Of a stretch of 64,000 nucleotides of DNA, positions 16,327-24,557 are shown in pieces (position 1 is the first letter of the stretch; every line of letters begins with the position of its first letter). The notes below the pieces were generated by a model. It was given only the letters and a program-made list of their open reading frames with translations. It did no database searches and was not told the DNA's origin. This DNA is from Bin87 sp965116565 (GTDB lineage Bacteria > Chloroflexota > Dehalococcoidia > Lucifugimonadales > UBA3495), in the NCBI GenBank assembly GCA_965116565.1, contig OZ220699.1:1054001-1118000 (forward strand). The letters run 5' to 3'. The position numbers and the translations under genes were made by a program.

Positions 16327-17283
16327 TTAGAAATTCGGCCGGTCGTTGCTGTCGGGGATTTCGTAGTTGGGCGGGTCGTTACGCGGGGGGACATTTATGC
16401 CCGAAGTATCGACGTCATCGAACCTGGGGCGGACGTTCATGGCGCGGAGGCGACGGCAGCGCTCCTCGATGGGCGGATGCGTGGAGAAGAGGCGGGCCAT
16501 GGATTTGCCGCTGAGGGGGTTGACGATGAACAGGTGGGATGCGGCCTCGTTGACCTTCATGGGGCGGATTTCGGAGCCAAGTTCGAGTTTTTCCAGCGCG
16601 CGGGCTAGGGCCTCGGGGTTGCCGCAGTTGTGGGCGCCGGTCTGGTCGGCCTGGTATTCACGGGCGCGGGAGATGGCGAGGCGGATGATGGTGGCGGCGA
16701 TGGGCATGATGATGGCGATGATGAGCAGGGTGATGATGTTGCCGCCGCCGCCCTCGTCGTCGTCGCTGTGGCCGCCGAAGCTGCCGAATATGGCGGCGAA
16801 CTGGGCCATGAACGCGAGCATGGAGATGGCGCCGGCGATGGTGGCGACGGTAGCCATGATGAGGGTGTCGCGGTTGCCGACGTGGGCCATCTCGTGGGCC
16901 ATGACGCCGGCGAGTTCGTCGCGGGTGAGGATGCGGCGTATGCCGGTGGTGGCAGCGACAGCGGCGTTCTGGGGGTTGCGGCCGGTGGCGAAGGCGTTGG
17001 GCGAGTCGGAATCGATCTCGTAAACCCTGGGCATGGGCATATCGGCGAGGCGGGCCTGTTCTTCGACGAGGTCGTAGAACTCGGGGTCGTCCTCGCGGGT
17101 GATTTCCTTGGCGTGGGCCATGCTGAGGGCGATCTTGTCGCTGAACCAATAGGCGCCGAAGTTCATCGCCAGAGCGAAGATGAGGGCGATGACGAGGCCG
17201 GCCTGGCCGCCAATGGCAGCGCCGATCAGCAAGAGCATGCCCGTCAAGACCATCAGCAGGAAGAAGGTTTTGAGAGTGTTCAT
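16327..17283 (-). CDS. htpX: M48 family membrane zinc metalloprotease (HtpX-like)
   Basis: 318-residue inner-membrane protease for misfolded membrane proteins. Two N-terminal transmembrane helices (about residues 5-25 and 27-48), the zinc motif HEMAHVGNRD near residue 138, two more hydrophobic segments near 155-180 and 195-215, and the third ligand Glu in SRAREYQADQTGA. The ATG at 17283 gives the expected MNTLKTFFLLMVL start; longer frames run into an interspersed repeat at 17392-17431. The C-terminus has an extra 40-residue hydrophilic tail rich in Asp, Pro and Asn. Confidence 0.92.
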   Translation of the reverse strand: MNTLKTFFLLMVLTGMLLLIGAAIGGQAGLVIALIFALAMNFGAYWFSDKIALSMAHAKEITREDDPEFYDLVEEQARLADMPMPRVYEIDSDSPNAFATGRNPQNAAVAATTGIRRILTRDELAGVMAHEMAHVGNRDTLIMATVATIAGAISMLAFMAQFAAIFGSFGGHSDDDEGGGGNIITLLIIAIIMPIAATIIRLAISRAREYQADQTGAHNCGNPEALARALEKLELGSEIRPMKVNEAASHLFIVNPLSGKSMARLFSTHPPIEERCRRLRAMNVRPRFDDVDTSGINVPPRNDPPNYEIPDSNDRPNF

Positions 17284-17391
17284 GGTGTCCTCGCGACCTG
17301 ATGCGGCACGGTATTTTGGTGTATCGCTGATTGAATTGTACCAAAGGTTGTGGGTTGGTTGAGCGACGGGCAATTGGAGGCCCGGCCTTTC

Positions 17392-17431
17392 GATTGTCTG
17401 CATACAGGGAATAACTGTGGCCGGTACGGTT
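17392..17431. repeat. 40-nt interspersed repeat, copy B
   Basis: Begins GATTGTCTGC and ends GGCCGGTACGGTT; about three quarters identical to 10221-10260 with no gaps. Confidence 0.55.
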
Positions 17432-17449
17432 CGCAAAAGGCCGGCCGCT

Positions 17450-17640
17450 CGTGGTTCGACAAGCTCACCATGAGCGGGCCTGCCGGATTGGACAGGCCGG
17501 GCGCTATGAGCGGGCCCGCCGGGGCGTGCAGGCTGGACGCTATGAGCGGACTACATTAGCGGACTACGTCGGGGCAGGCAGGCTGGGCGCTATGAGCGAG
17601 CCTGCCCGGACGCGCAGGCTGGCACCATGAGAGGACTATA
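17450..17640. repeat. Degenerate tandem repeat
   Basis: Opens with TTCGACAAGCTCACCATGAG, then repeats of a unit containing CAGGCTGG-GCGCTATGAGCGG, seen near 17497, 17530, 17580 and 17616 with variable linkers. It belongs to the same family as the 14264 and 43877 clusters but has expanded differently. Confidence 0.6.
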
Positions 17641-17734
17641 TGGGCGCATGCAAATGGTCGAGATGGCCCGGGCGCCGTCGGAGAGTGAGCGCGTATAATT
17701 CGTGCTCACTCGATGAGCCGGGAGGCGACGACAC

Positions 17735-18838
17735 ATGCGTATCACCAACGTGGAGGCGGACATCGTCCGTATTCCCCTGAGCACAAGGTTCAGCGGCAGC
17801 GTTTACCAGATCGAATCGCGGTGCACGATTGTGGTGCGGGTGCACACCGACGAGGGGTTGGTCAGCGAGGTTTACTCGGGCGACGAGCGGACGGGCTATG
17901 AGTTGCTGAAAGACCTGGTGGTGGGGCCGATGGCGGAGGCGGTGCAGGGCGAGGACCCGATGGCGATCGAGCGGTGCTGGCAGAAGATGTTCGCGCTGAC
18001 GCCGCACATTGGGGACAAGGCCATCGCGATGCGAGCGATTGCGGCCATCGACATCGCGCTGTGGGACATTGCGGGCAAGGCGCTGGGCGTGCCGGTGCGG
18101 ACGATGCTGGGCGGGTATGCCGAGCGGTCGCCGGTGGTGCGGTTCGCGTACTACGTGCAGGGACGGGACACGGCGTTCATGGTGGAGGACCTGCTGCACC
18201 AGCGGGAACGGGGGATCGGCGGCGTCAAGCTGAAGGTCGGCGGCGTGGCAGTGGCGGACGACCTGCTGCGGGTGCGCGCGATACGGGACACGCTGGGCGA
18301 CGACTTCATCATCGTGTGCGACGCCAATCAGGCGTGGACGCTGGACGAAGCGCTGGAGTTCGCGGGTCCGGCCAGGGAGATGGGGCTGGAGTGGCTGGAA
18401 GAGCCGTGCCGGTGGCAAAACGCGGACAACGACATGCGACAGGTGCGGCTGCGGACGGGGATTCCGGTGGCGGCCGGACAGGGCGAGAGCAGTTCGTGGG
18501 GCGGGCAGCGGCTGATGGATACCGAGGCGGTGGACATCCTGAACATCGACGCGGCAATCTGTGGCGGGATCTCGGAATGGCGGCGGGTGGCCGGCGCAGC
18601 GCAGATGCGCGGAGTCCAGATGGCGCACCACGAGGAGCCGCAGCTGGCGGTGCAGTTGCTGCCGGCGCACGCGCACGGTCTGTTTGTGGAGGTTTTTGAG
18701 GAGGAACGGGACCCGGTGTACTACCAGCTGAACAGCGTGCTGCCGGAGTGGGACGACGGGGAGATCATCGCGCCCGACGAGCCGGGGATGGGCCTGCACC
18801 TGGATGCGGCGGTGCTGGAGGAGTACAAGGTTTATTGA
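17735..18838 (+). CDS. Mandelate racemase/muconate-lactonizing enzyme-like protein
   Basis: 367-residue enolase-superfamily enzyme that abstracts a proton alpha to a carboxylate. The barrel carries the catalytic GVKLKVGG (KxK) near residue 163, metal ligands in CDANQAW near 194, WLEEPCRW near 222 and AGQGESSS near 248, and the second catalytic base His in MAHHEEPQL near 292, the MR-subgroup pattern. A capping domain occupies residues 1-125. Substrate unknown, likely a sugar acid. A GGGAGGCGACG ribosome-binding site precedes the ATG. Confidence 0.88.
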   Translation: MRITNVEADIVRIPLSTRFSGSVYQIESRCTIVVRVHTDEGLVSEVYSGDERTGYELLKDLVVGPMAEAVQGEDPMAIERCWQKMFALTPHIGDKAIAMRAIAAIDIALWDIAGKALGVPVRTMLGGYAERSPVVRFAYYVQGRDTAFMVEDLLHQRERGIGGVKLKVGGVAVADDLLRVRAIRDTLGDDFIIVCDANQAWTLDEALEFAGPAREMGLEWLEEPCRWQNADNDMRQVRLRTGIPVAAGQGESSSWGGQRLMDTEAVDILNIDAAICGGISEWRRVAGAAQMRGVQMAHHEEPQLAVQLLPAHAHGLFVEVFEEERDPVYYQLNSVLPEWDDGEIIAPDEPGMGLHLDAAVLEEYKVY

Positions 18839-19080
18839 CGTGATCAGTGAGTCGGGATGCTTACGGAGGAGCGGTCCAAAACGGTAAATCTTGGTTCAAT
18901 CGAGTCGGTGGGATTGCGGGATGTTTGGGCAGATGAACCCAATCGCTTCACCGTTGGCCAGCGAGCCAACCAGACTTGAACCTGCCCGGTGACGCCCTCG
19001 GAATGGCGCTGGAGATAGGGACTTTTAGCGCCGGGTTGAGTAAGTTGTGAAAACGCCACGGGGTTCCGTTACGCCGTGAG
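18839..19080. other. Intergenic sequence left of the transposase remnant
   Basis: No gene seen. It ends in the left arm of an imperfect inverted repeat (GGGGTTCCGTT, 19060-19070, with AACGGAGCCCC, 19103-19113) that may be a leftover of an insertion-sequence end. Confidence 0.5.
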
Positions 19081-19275
19081 TTGATACCATCCACAGTTGA
19101 GGAACGGAGCCCCGTCAACATTGCCGGTTTTGTCACCGAACTCTACTGCAATATGGACGGCATCCTGCCTGGCTTTCCTCACCATCCCCAAGCGGTCCCG
19201 TTCATCGGCGAGGTGGCCTCAGCGGGCGTGCTCTACGCCATGAAGAACGGCAATGGTCAGTGTGCAATAATGTGA
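19081..19275 (+). pseudogene. Truncated transposase N-terminal remnant
   Basis: The frame encodes NIAGFVTELYCNMDGILPG, HHPQAVPF and EVASAGVLYAMKNGNG, resembling the N-terminus of DDE transposases with the pattern FVTxLYCxxDD...hPQAxxxxSEVvtlxlLfALKGvG. The match ends at residue 55-60, and downstream sequence to about 19360 has only scattered out-of-frame similarity (ERTTRIMPR). No catalytic core remains. The insertion-sequence family cannot be fixed from so little. Confidence 0.45.
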
Positions 19276-19383
19276 TCGAATCAGAATCCTACCGGGGATG
19301 GCCCAGCTCAGTCGAACTCGAGCGAACAACGCGGATCATGCCGAGGCGGCGACTGGCGATTGTGTCCGATACCGATAACCGAT

Positions 19384-20277
19384 ATGACCAGCTTTACCGA
19401 TAAATTGCTGGCGGCCAGCGAGGCGGCGCAGAGTCTGGTTTGCGTGGGTCTGGATGTGAATCCGGCGCAGATGCCGGCGTCGGTCCTATGGCAGGCTCAG
19501 GATGAACGGATGGCAGGGGATGGTCCGGATTGGCGGGCCGTGGTGGAATTCAACCGGGCGATTGTGGACGCCACCGCGGACCTGGTGTGCGCGTACAAGC
19601 CGAACATCGCGTTTTACGAGGCGTTGGGGATTCCCGGATTGCGGGCGCTGGAGGCAACGGTGGCGCATATCCGGGACGTTGCTCCGGACCGGGTGATCAT
19701 CGCCGACGCCAAGCGCGGGGACATCGGCAACACCGTGGACGCCTACGCGACGGCGCTGTTTGAGGTTTGGGGGTTTGACGCCGTCACCGTGAACCCGTGG
19801 GGCGGGTTGGATACCGTGGAGGCATGGCTGGGCCGGCCGGAGAACGGGATTTTCGTGTGGTGCCGGGGTTCGAACCCGGGAGCCGCCGACCTGCAGGAGT
19901 TGGTGGCTGACGGCGGGGAGCCGGTGTACATGAGGCTCGCGCGGGGTTTGTCGGAGTTGCCGGCGAGGGGCAACCTTGGCCTGGTGGTGGGCGCGACCGC
20001 GCCCGAGCAATTGGGGTCGGTTCGGCGGGTGTGCCCGGATGCGCCGATACTGATCCCCGGAGTCGGAGCGCAGGGCGGCGACCTGGAGGAAAGCGTGCGG
20101 CACGGGGTCGATGCAAATGGGCGGCTGGCGATCATCAACTCGGCGCGGGGGATAATCTACGCATCGAGCGGGCCCGACTATGCGGAGGCGGCGCGGCGGG
20201 CGGCGACGGGGCTGCAGGACGCGATCAACGACACGCTGGAAGGCATGGGACTGGGATGGCGGCAGAACGGGGGATGA
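19384..20277 (+). CDS. pyrF: Orotidine 5'-phosphate decarboxylase (type 2)
   Basis: 297 residues; converts OMP to UMP, the last step of pyrimidine synthesis. The signature catalytic stretch VIIADAKRGDIGNTVDAY is near residue 103 with the Asp-Lys-Asp network. The early VCVGLDVNP and the VNPWGGLD near 138 also fit the longer type 2 subfamily. The ATG at 19384 gives the family start; a TTG eight codons upstream is unlikely. Odd: residues 34-46 (VLWQAQDERMAGD) are encoded by a copy of the GACAGGCTCAGGATGAG interspersed repeat. The stop overlaps the next gene as ATGA. Confidence 0.94.
   Translation: MTSFTDKLLAASEAAQSLVCVGLDVNPAQMPASVLWQAQDERMAGDGPDWRAVVEFNRAIVDATADLVCAYKPNIAFYEALGIPGLRALEATVAHIRDVAPDRVIIADAKRGDIGNTVDAYATALFEVWGFDAVTVNPWGGLDTVEAWLGRPENGIFVWCRGSNPGAADLQELVADGGEPVYMRLARGLSELPARGNLGLVVGATAPEQLGSVRRVCPDAPILIPGVGAQGGDLEESVRHGVDANGRLAIINSARGIIYASSGPDYAEAARRAATGLQDAINDTLEGMGLGWRQNGG
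19482..19518 (+). repeat. Interspersed repeat inserted in frame in pyrF
   Basis: TCCTATGGCAGGCTCAGGAT followed by GAACGGATGGCAGGGG matches the cluster at 14260 and the copy at 43893. Its length keeps the pyrF frame and adds a short loop near residue 34-46, between the first strand and the first conserved helix. Confidence 0.6.
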
Positions 20278-20570
20278 GTGGGCCGCCGAGGGTTGCGGAT
20301 CTGAAGCCGGGGGACATTGTCCGGCTGAAGAAGGCGCATCCGTGCGGTGGGTTTCACTGGCTGGTGAACCGGGTGGGCGGCGACATCGGGCTGCGCTGCC
20401 AGACGTGCGAACATTACATAATGATTCCCCGGTTCCGCATTGACCGGAGGATCCGGGAGATCGTGAGGCCGACGGCGGGCGCGGATGGCAGTGATTCGGT
20501 GGGGATGCCCGGTGATTCCGGCACTCGTCCGCCGGGGGAGAAGGGGAATTCGGGCGGGCCGAATCAGTGA
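20274..20570 (+). CDS. DUF951 domain protein
   Basis: 98-residue protein whose first 65 residues match DUF951: LKPGDIVRLKKAHPCGG near residue 9 and LRCQTCEHYIMIPR near residue 40, with the conserved HPCG and CxxC cysteines. Widespread in Firmicutes and Chloroflexota; function unknown, perhaps a small RNA- or metal-binding protein. The last 30 residues are low-complexity Gly/Ser/Pro and may be repeat-derived. Overlaps pyrF upstream (ATGA) and the MFS gene downstream (GTGA). Confidence 0.82.
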   Translation: MSGPPRVADLKPGDIVRLKKAHPCGGFHWLVNRVGGDIGLRCQTCEHYIMIPRFRIDRRIREIVRPTAGADGSDSVGMPGDSGTRPPGEKGNSGGPNQ

Positions 20571-21829
20571 GGCGCGGCGGGATACGGGAGGCGCTGGCGA
20601 ACCGGTATCGGGGTGTTTCGGTCCTATGCGTGGCGGTGGCGCTGAACAGCTTTGGCCTGGGCGCGATCGCACCGGTGCTGCCGTTGTTCCTGGAGCAGGA
20701 GTACGGGGTCAACGCGGCGGAGATCGGCATCACCATTGGATTGTTCGGAGCGGGCCGGCTGGTCACCAGCCTGCCGGCAGGTTACCTGGCGCAGCGGTAC
20801 GGGCGGAAGAGCGTGCTGGGGTTGGGAGCGGCAATCAATGTGTTGGGCGCGGCGATGGTGTCGGTGTCGTTCAGCTACGCGTGGCTGACGGGATGGCGGT
20901 TCGTGTCGGGGTTCGGAGGGACCATATTCCTGACGGTGGCGACGATTTACCTGCGGGACGAGGCGACGCCGGAGACGCGGGGACGGCTGCTGAGTTTGCA
21001 GGAGTTGAGCATCTTGGCGGGTCAGATCCTGGGACCGCTGATGGGAGGGTACCTGGGCGACATATTCGGGTTGCGGGTGCCGCTGTACGCGCAGGCGGCT
21101 CTGATGGCAGTCTCGCTGGGTGTGGTCGTGGTGGCGCTGCCGGAGTCGCGGTGGCGGGAAGAGGCGGTGGCTCGCAGGAGAGCCGGATCGCCCTCACCAC
21201 AACCGTCTCCCGCCGAGGGAGAGGGAGAACGGCGACAGCGGGGCGCGATGTGGCGGTTGATGCTGAGCCCGGCGTTCATATTCGTGGGATTGTTTGCGCT
21301 GATGATCGTGGCGAACCGGCAGGGCGCGCGGTTCAGCGTGATGCCGCTGTTCGGGCGCGCGAAGGGGTTTGAGCCCGGCGACCTGGGTTTGTGGATCAGC
21401 GTGACGCACTTTCCCCAGTTTTTCACGACGCTGGCGTCGGGCTACCTTTCGGACCGGTTCGGGCGGAAATCTCCCATCATCCCGTCGATCGCGTTGATGT
21501 GCCTGGGAATAGCGGCGTTCATCTGGGCCGGGAACCTGTGGCAACTGCTGCTATCGGGAGTGCTGCTGGGGTTGGGCGAAGGGCTGGGCAGTCCGGCGAG
21601 CACCGTGTTCTTCGCGGACATCGCGCCACCCGGGATGGAAGGTGTAACGATCGGATTGCTGCGGACGTTTGGGGGAGTGGGCACGATTGCCGGCGCGCTG
21701 GCGTTGGGTGCGATTGCGGACGCGGCCGGGTTCTCCTGGTCCCTGTGGGTTGACGCGGCGATATTGGTGGCATCGGCGCTGGGTTTAATGATTTTCGTGA
21801 GGGAGACCTACACGGCGCGGAGAGGCTAG
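20567..21829 (+). CDS. MFS transporter (12-TM)
   Basis: 420-residue major facilitator superfamily permease. Two six-helix halves are visible, with the family loop motif GYLAQRYGRKSVLG between helices 2 and 3 and its second-half counterpart GYLSDRFGRKSP. The GTG start overlaps the DUF951 stop. Substrate unknown; probably drug or metabolite efflux. Odd: the central cytoplasmic loop holds SPSPQPSPAEGEGE, which looks like a translated interspersed repeat (21189-21236). Confidence 0.88.
   Translation: MRRGGIREALANRYRGVSVLCVAVALNSFGLGAIAPVLPLFLEQEYGVNAAEIGITIGLFGAGRLVTSLPAGYLAQRYGRKSVLGLGAAINVLGAAMVSVSFSYAWLTGWRFVSGFGGTIFLTVATIYLRDEATPETRGRLLSLQELSILAGQILGPLMGGYLGDIFGLRVPLYAQAALMAVSLGVVVVALPESRWREEAVARRRAGSPSPQPSPAEGEGERRQRGAMWRLMLSPAFIFVGLFALMIVANRQGARFSVMPLFGRAKGFEPGDLGLWISVTHFPQFFTTLASGYLSDRFGRKSPIIPSIALMCLGIAAFIWAGNLWQLLLSGVLLGLGEGLGSPASTVFFADIAPPGMEGVTIGLLRTFGGVGTIAGALALGAIADAAGFSWSLWVDAAILVASALGLMIFVRETYTARRG
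21189..21236 (+). repeat. GC-rich repeat translated inside the MFS central loop
   Basis: CCCTCACCACAACCGTCTCC followed by CGCCGAGGGAGAGGGAGA encodes SPSPQPSPAEGEGE. A similar CCGCCAGGGGAGAGGGAGA string occurs in the non-coding stretch near 9397, supporting an inserted mobile repeat rather than native coding sequence. Confidence 0.5.
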
Positions 21830-21839
21830 CCTGATCGGA

Positions 21840-24422
21840 TTATTCGGAGGTTGCGTTATCGAGGTTTTCCTCCTCAGCTTCCGGCGCTTGCTGTTGGGCG
21901 GCTCGCCGGCGGGCCAGCAACAGGAGAACGGCGGCGATGATGGCGGCCAACGCAATGACGCTCACGGCGATCAGCAGGATCAACAACAAGGTGGGGTCGG
22001 CATCCGCGAAACCGCCAGCCCGGTCAACGGAGCCGCCAGTCGCGGGGTCCGGGGCAGGGGTGGCGATGGCGGCCATGACGGCGCTGACGATAGCGTCCCG
22101 GTCGATGGTTGCCGGCGGTACGGGCGTTTCGGTGGGAACCGGAGTGGACGTTGGGGTTGGGGTTTGAGTCGGCGTGGGCGTAGGACTGGGCGTTGGGGTG
22201 GGAGTAGGGACCGGAGTAGGGGTAAGAGTGGCCGTGGGAACCGGGGTGAGCGTGGGTGTTGGAGTGGGCAAAGGCGTTTGGGTTGGAATTGGGGTGGGAG
22301 TGGGATGCAGCCCGGGCAGCATGGTTACGGTAGAGTAGGTGCCTGGGACACGGTTCGATTCCAGGTACAGGTCCAAGTACACGACAGATTCGCCGCCGCT
22401 GAAGGAGTAGGGTTCGAAATCCGGGAAAGTGGCGCGCGCGGTAAAAGCGCCGTCGCGGTTGGAATTGAAAGTATTTGCGCCGTTGAAAGTGATGAAGGGG
22501 CCATTGCGGATGCGGATTCCGTAGCCGCCAATGTAGCGGTCCAGCCCGGTCACGGTGACGGTGACGGGAGTGTTGATACGCACGACCGAGGGGGTGACCT
22601 CCAGGCCCACGGAGGCGGCCCTGATGTCGAGGTCGGCGGTTAGTTCCCTGAGGCGGTAGTCGTCGATATAGACTTCCAAGCGGATGCGCTGGCCGGGATC
22701 GAGGGTTTCGGTACGGTCGAATTCGTACCGCCACCGGCCATCGGATGAAGGATAGACGCTGCCGGCGCGGCGTCCGTTGACGGTGATTCGGACCTGCGGG
22801 GGGTTGTAGTAGTCGGGGGTCTCCGGCGGGAAATTTTCCCCACGTATCACGATGGATTCGCCCCGGTTGATGACGCTGCGGTCAGAATCCAGGATGATGC
22901 GGGGGACAGCGATGGGAATGTCGGCAGTGGCTTTGACGCCGGCGTCGTCGGTGATTTCCAGTTCAAGGTGGTCGCCGTCATCGAGGTCGATCACTTGGTC
23001 GATAAGTTCGCGGGAAATTTCGCCGTTGGGGTCTGCCAGCAGGATGGTAGCGTTGAAGCGGCCGCCACTGCGGATGGGGACGCAATCGGCGCGGTCGCGG
23101 GAATCGTCAAGCAGGGCAACGTCAACGCCGTCCAGGCGCGCGCGGCAGACTTCGGAGCCGGCCAGTTGTTGGGCGGATACCAGCAAGGTCTGGCCCAGGC
23201 CTGCGCCATCACCCACAACCCTGACCGTAAGTTCGGCATTGGAGATGGTCACGCGGGTGGTGGCGCTGCCGCCATCACGGAACTCGGCGCGTATGGTTAC
23301 GGTTCCGGATTGTGAGGGCGGCAGAGTGACGAACAGGTTATCGGATGAGGTGCGCCACTCGGCGGTCCGTCCGCCGACGTAAACGGTGCGGATGCCCGGA
23401 TTGCCGCCGACGATGCGCAGCCTGACTTCTTCACCGGGACTGACAGCATCGTTGCCGGAGATGATGAGTCCGGCGGCGACAGTGATGCTGATAGAGCCGG
23501 TGAGGCGGCGGCCAGCGCCGTCCCGCGCGCAGATTTGGTACTTGCCGGAGCGCCGGAAGTTTGAAGTGTCGATGGGTACGTCGGCAGTAAAGCGGTAGTC
23601 GGAGCCGACGACAGTGGAGGCAATTTCGCGCCAATCGCTGACGTCGGAAGACCTGCAGGCGCTGGAGCCGCCCTGCCGGTTGGCATATAGGTTGGCGGTG
23701 ACGCCCCTGGTAAAGCCGATGCCGGTAAAGGCGACGGTTTGCCCATAGCGAACCGTGTCATCGTCTTCAGTGTCATCGTCGTCGATGTCGAGGGTTGGAT
23801 CGACGCGGAGCGGGAAGGTGAGTTTTTCGCCGCTATTCCACTGGATGGAAACCGTGTAGGTTTCGTCTTCCGGTGGTGGGTAATCGGGAAGACGGAGACC
23901 GTCCAGTGTGATGCGGACGGCGGCCAGGTTGACCTCATCGCAATCGGCGCGAGTGCCGTAGAACTCCCACTCCACGCAACCGGGCAGTCTGATTTCGTGA
24001 GGGCCGTCGTCTCCACGGTAATAGTCCATCCAATTGGGTTGATAGCGCGAGCCGGCGCGGAGGACGATGTCGTCTCGGTCATAGTCGGCGGGTACGTTCA
24101 TCTCCTCAGGCAGTTCAATGGTGATTTCGTCAGTTGGCAGGCCGGGGCTACAGTTGCGGTCGCCGTTGGCGTCGGTAAGGGTTAGCTCGAGGTCAACCCG
24201 AGCGCCGGGGGTGTAATCCTCATCCTGGTCGATGACGAGGATGGCGCAGTCGGCCGGCTGGGACTGGCCCACGAATGAGGCTGACGCGTGGTTTTCGGAG
24301 ATGGCTGGCATAGCCAGGCCGATGACCGCCAGGACGAGGCCGGCCAATACCGCCAGCCACGGCCACGAGCGGAATGAGGTGGGACGGTAATTGCCGGAGA
24401 ACGCGCGCATGTACACTCTCAC
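21840..24422 (-). CDS. Large surface protein with Ig-like domains and Thr-Pro stalk
   Basis: 860 residues. An N-terminal hydrophobic segment (about 23-42) is a signal peptide or anchor. The body (about 60-680) is beta-rich and acidic, with repeated stretches like VSPGEEVRLRIVGGNPG and INRGESIVIRGENFPP that resemble IPT/TIG or other Ig-like domains. A 70-residue Thr/Pro stalk (about 690-765) precedes a C-terminal transmembrane helix (about 803-830) and a basic-then-acidic tail. This is the layout of a membrane-anchored cell-surface protein, but no catalytic motif is seen. It overlaps nothing; the convergent MFS gene ends 10 nt away. Confidence 0.75.
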   Translation of the reverse strand: MRVYMRAFSGNYRPTSFRSWPWLAVLAGLVLAVIGLAMPAISENHASASFVGQSQPADCAILVIDQDEDYTPGARVDLELTLTDANGDRNCSPGLPTDEITIELPEEMNVPADYDRDDIVLRAGSRYQPNWMDYYRGDDGPHEIRLPGCVEWEFYGTRADCDEVNLAAVRITLDGLRLPDYPPPEDETYTVSIQWNSGEKLTFPLRVDPTLDIDDDDTEDDDTVRYGQTVAFTGIGFTRGVTANLYANRQGGSSACRSSDVSDWREIASTVVGSDYRFTADVPIDTSNFRRSGKYQICARDGAGRRLTGSISITVAAGLIISGNDAVSPGEEVRLRIVGGNPGIRTVYVGGRTAEWRTSSDNLFVTLPPSQSGTVTIRAEFRDGGSATTRVTISNAELTVRVVGDGAGLGQTLLVSAQQLAGSEVCRARLDGVDVALLDDSRDRADCVPIRSGGRFNATILLADPNGEISRELIDQVIDLDDGDHLELEITDDAGVKATADIPIAVPRIILDSDRSVINRGESIVIRGENFPPETPDYYNPPQVRITVNGRRAGSVYPSSDGRWRYEFDRTETLDPGQRIRLEVYIDDYRLRELTADLDIRAASVGLEVTPSVVRINTPVTVTVTGLDRYIGGYGIRIRNGPFITFNGANTFNSNRDGAFTARATFPDFEPYSFSGGESVVYLDLYLESNRVPGTYSTVTMLPGLHPTPTPIPTQTPLPTPTPTLTPVPTATLTPTPVPTPTPTPSPTPTPTQTPTPTSTPVPTETPVPPATIDRDAIVSAVMAAIATPAPDPATGGSVDRAGGFADADPTLLLILLIAVSVIALAAIIAAVLLLLARRRAAQQQAPEAEEENLDNATSE

Positions 24423-24557
24423 CAGAGGAAACGGAGAATGCGATCAGAGCCATGATACAGCACGGCCGGGCGGGTAACAGACAGCGTTGGGATGCATCGT
24501 TTTGGAATAAGGGCGCGATCCGGGAGGACAGCCGCTCCCGGCACACTAAAAATCCGG

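Larger units (their letters stand above)
17284..17734. other. Intergenic repeat region
   Basis: 451 nt between divergent htpX and the enolase-superfamily gene. It contains the 40-nt repeat copy B (17392-17431) and the degenerate tandem repeat (17450-17640). Promoters for both genes should lie near the ends; TATAATTCG at about 17693 could be a -10 for the right-hand gene. Confidence 0.6.

Noticed and set aside
22150..22310. CRISPR-like periodicity
   Set aside because: It is the Thr-Pro stalk of the surface protein, not spaced repeats with unique spacers. No CRISPR array is present.
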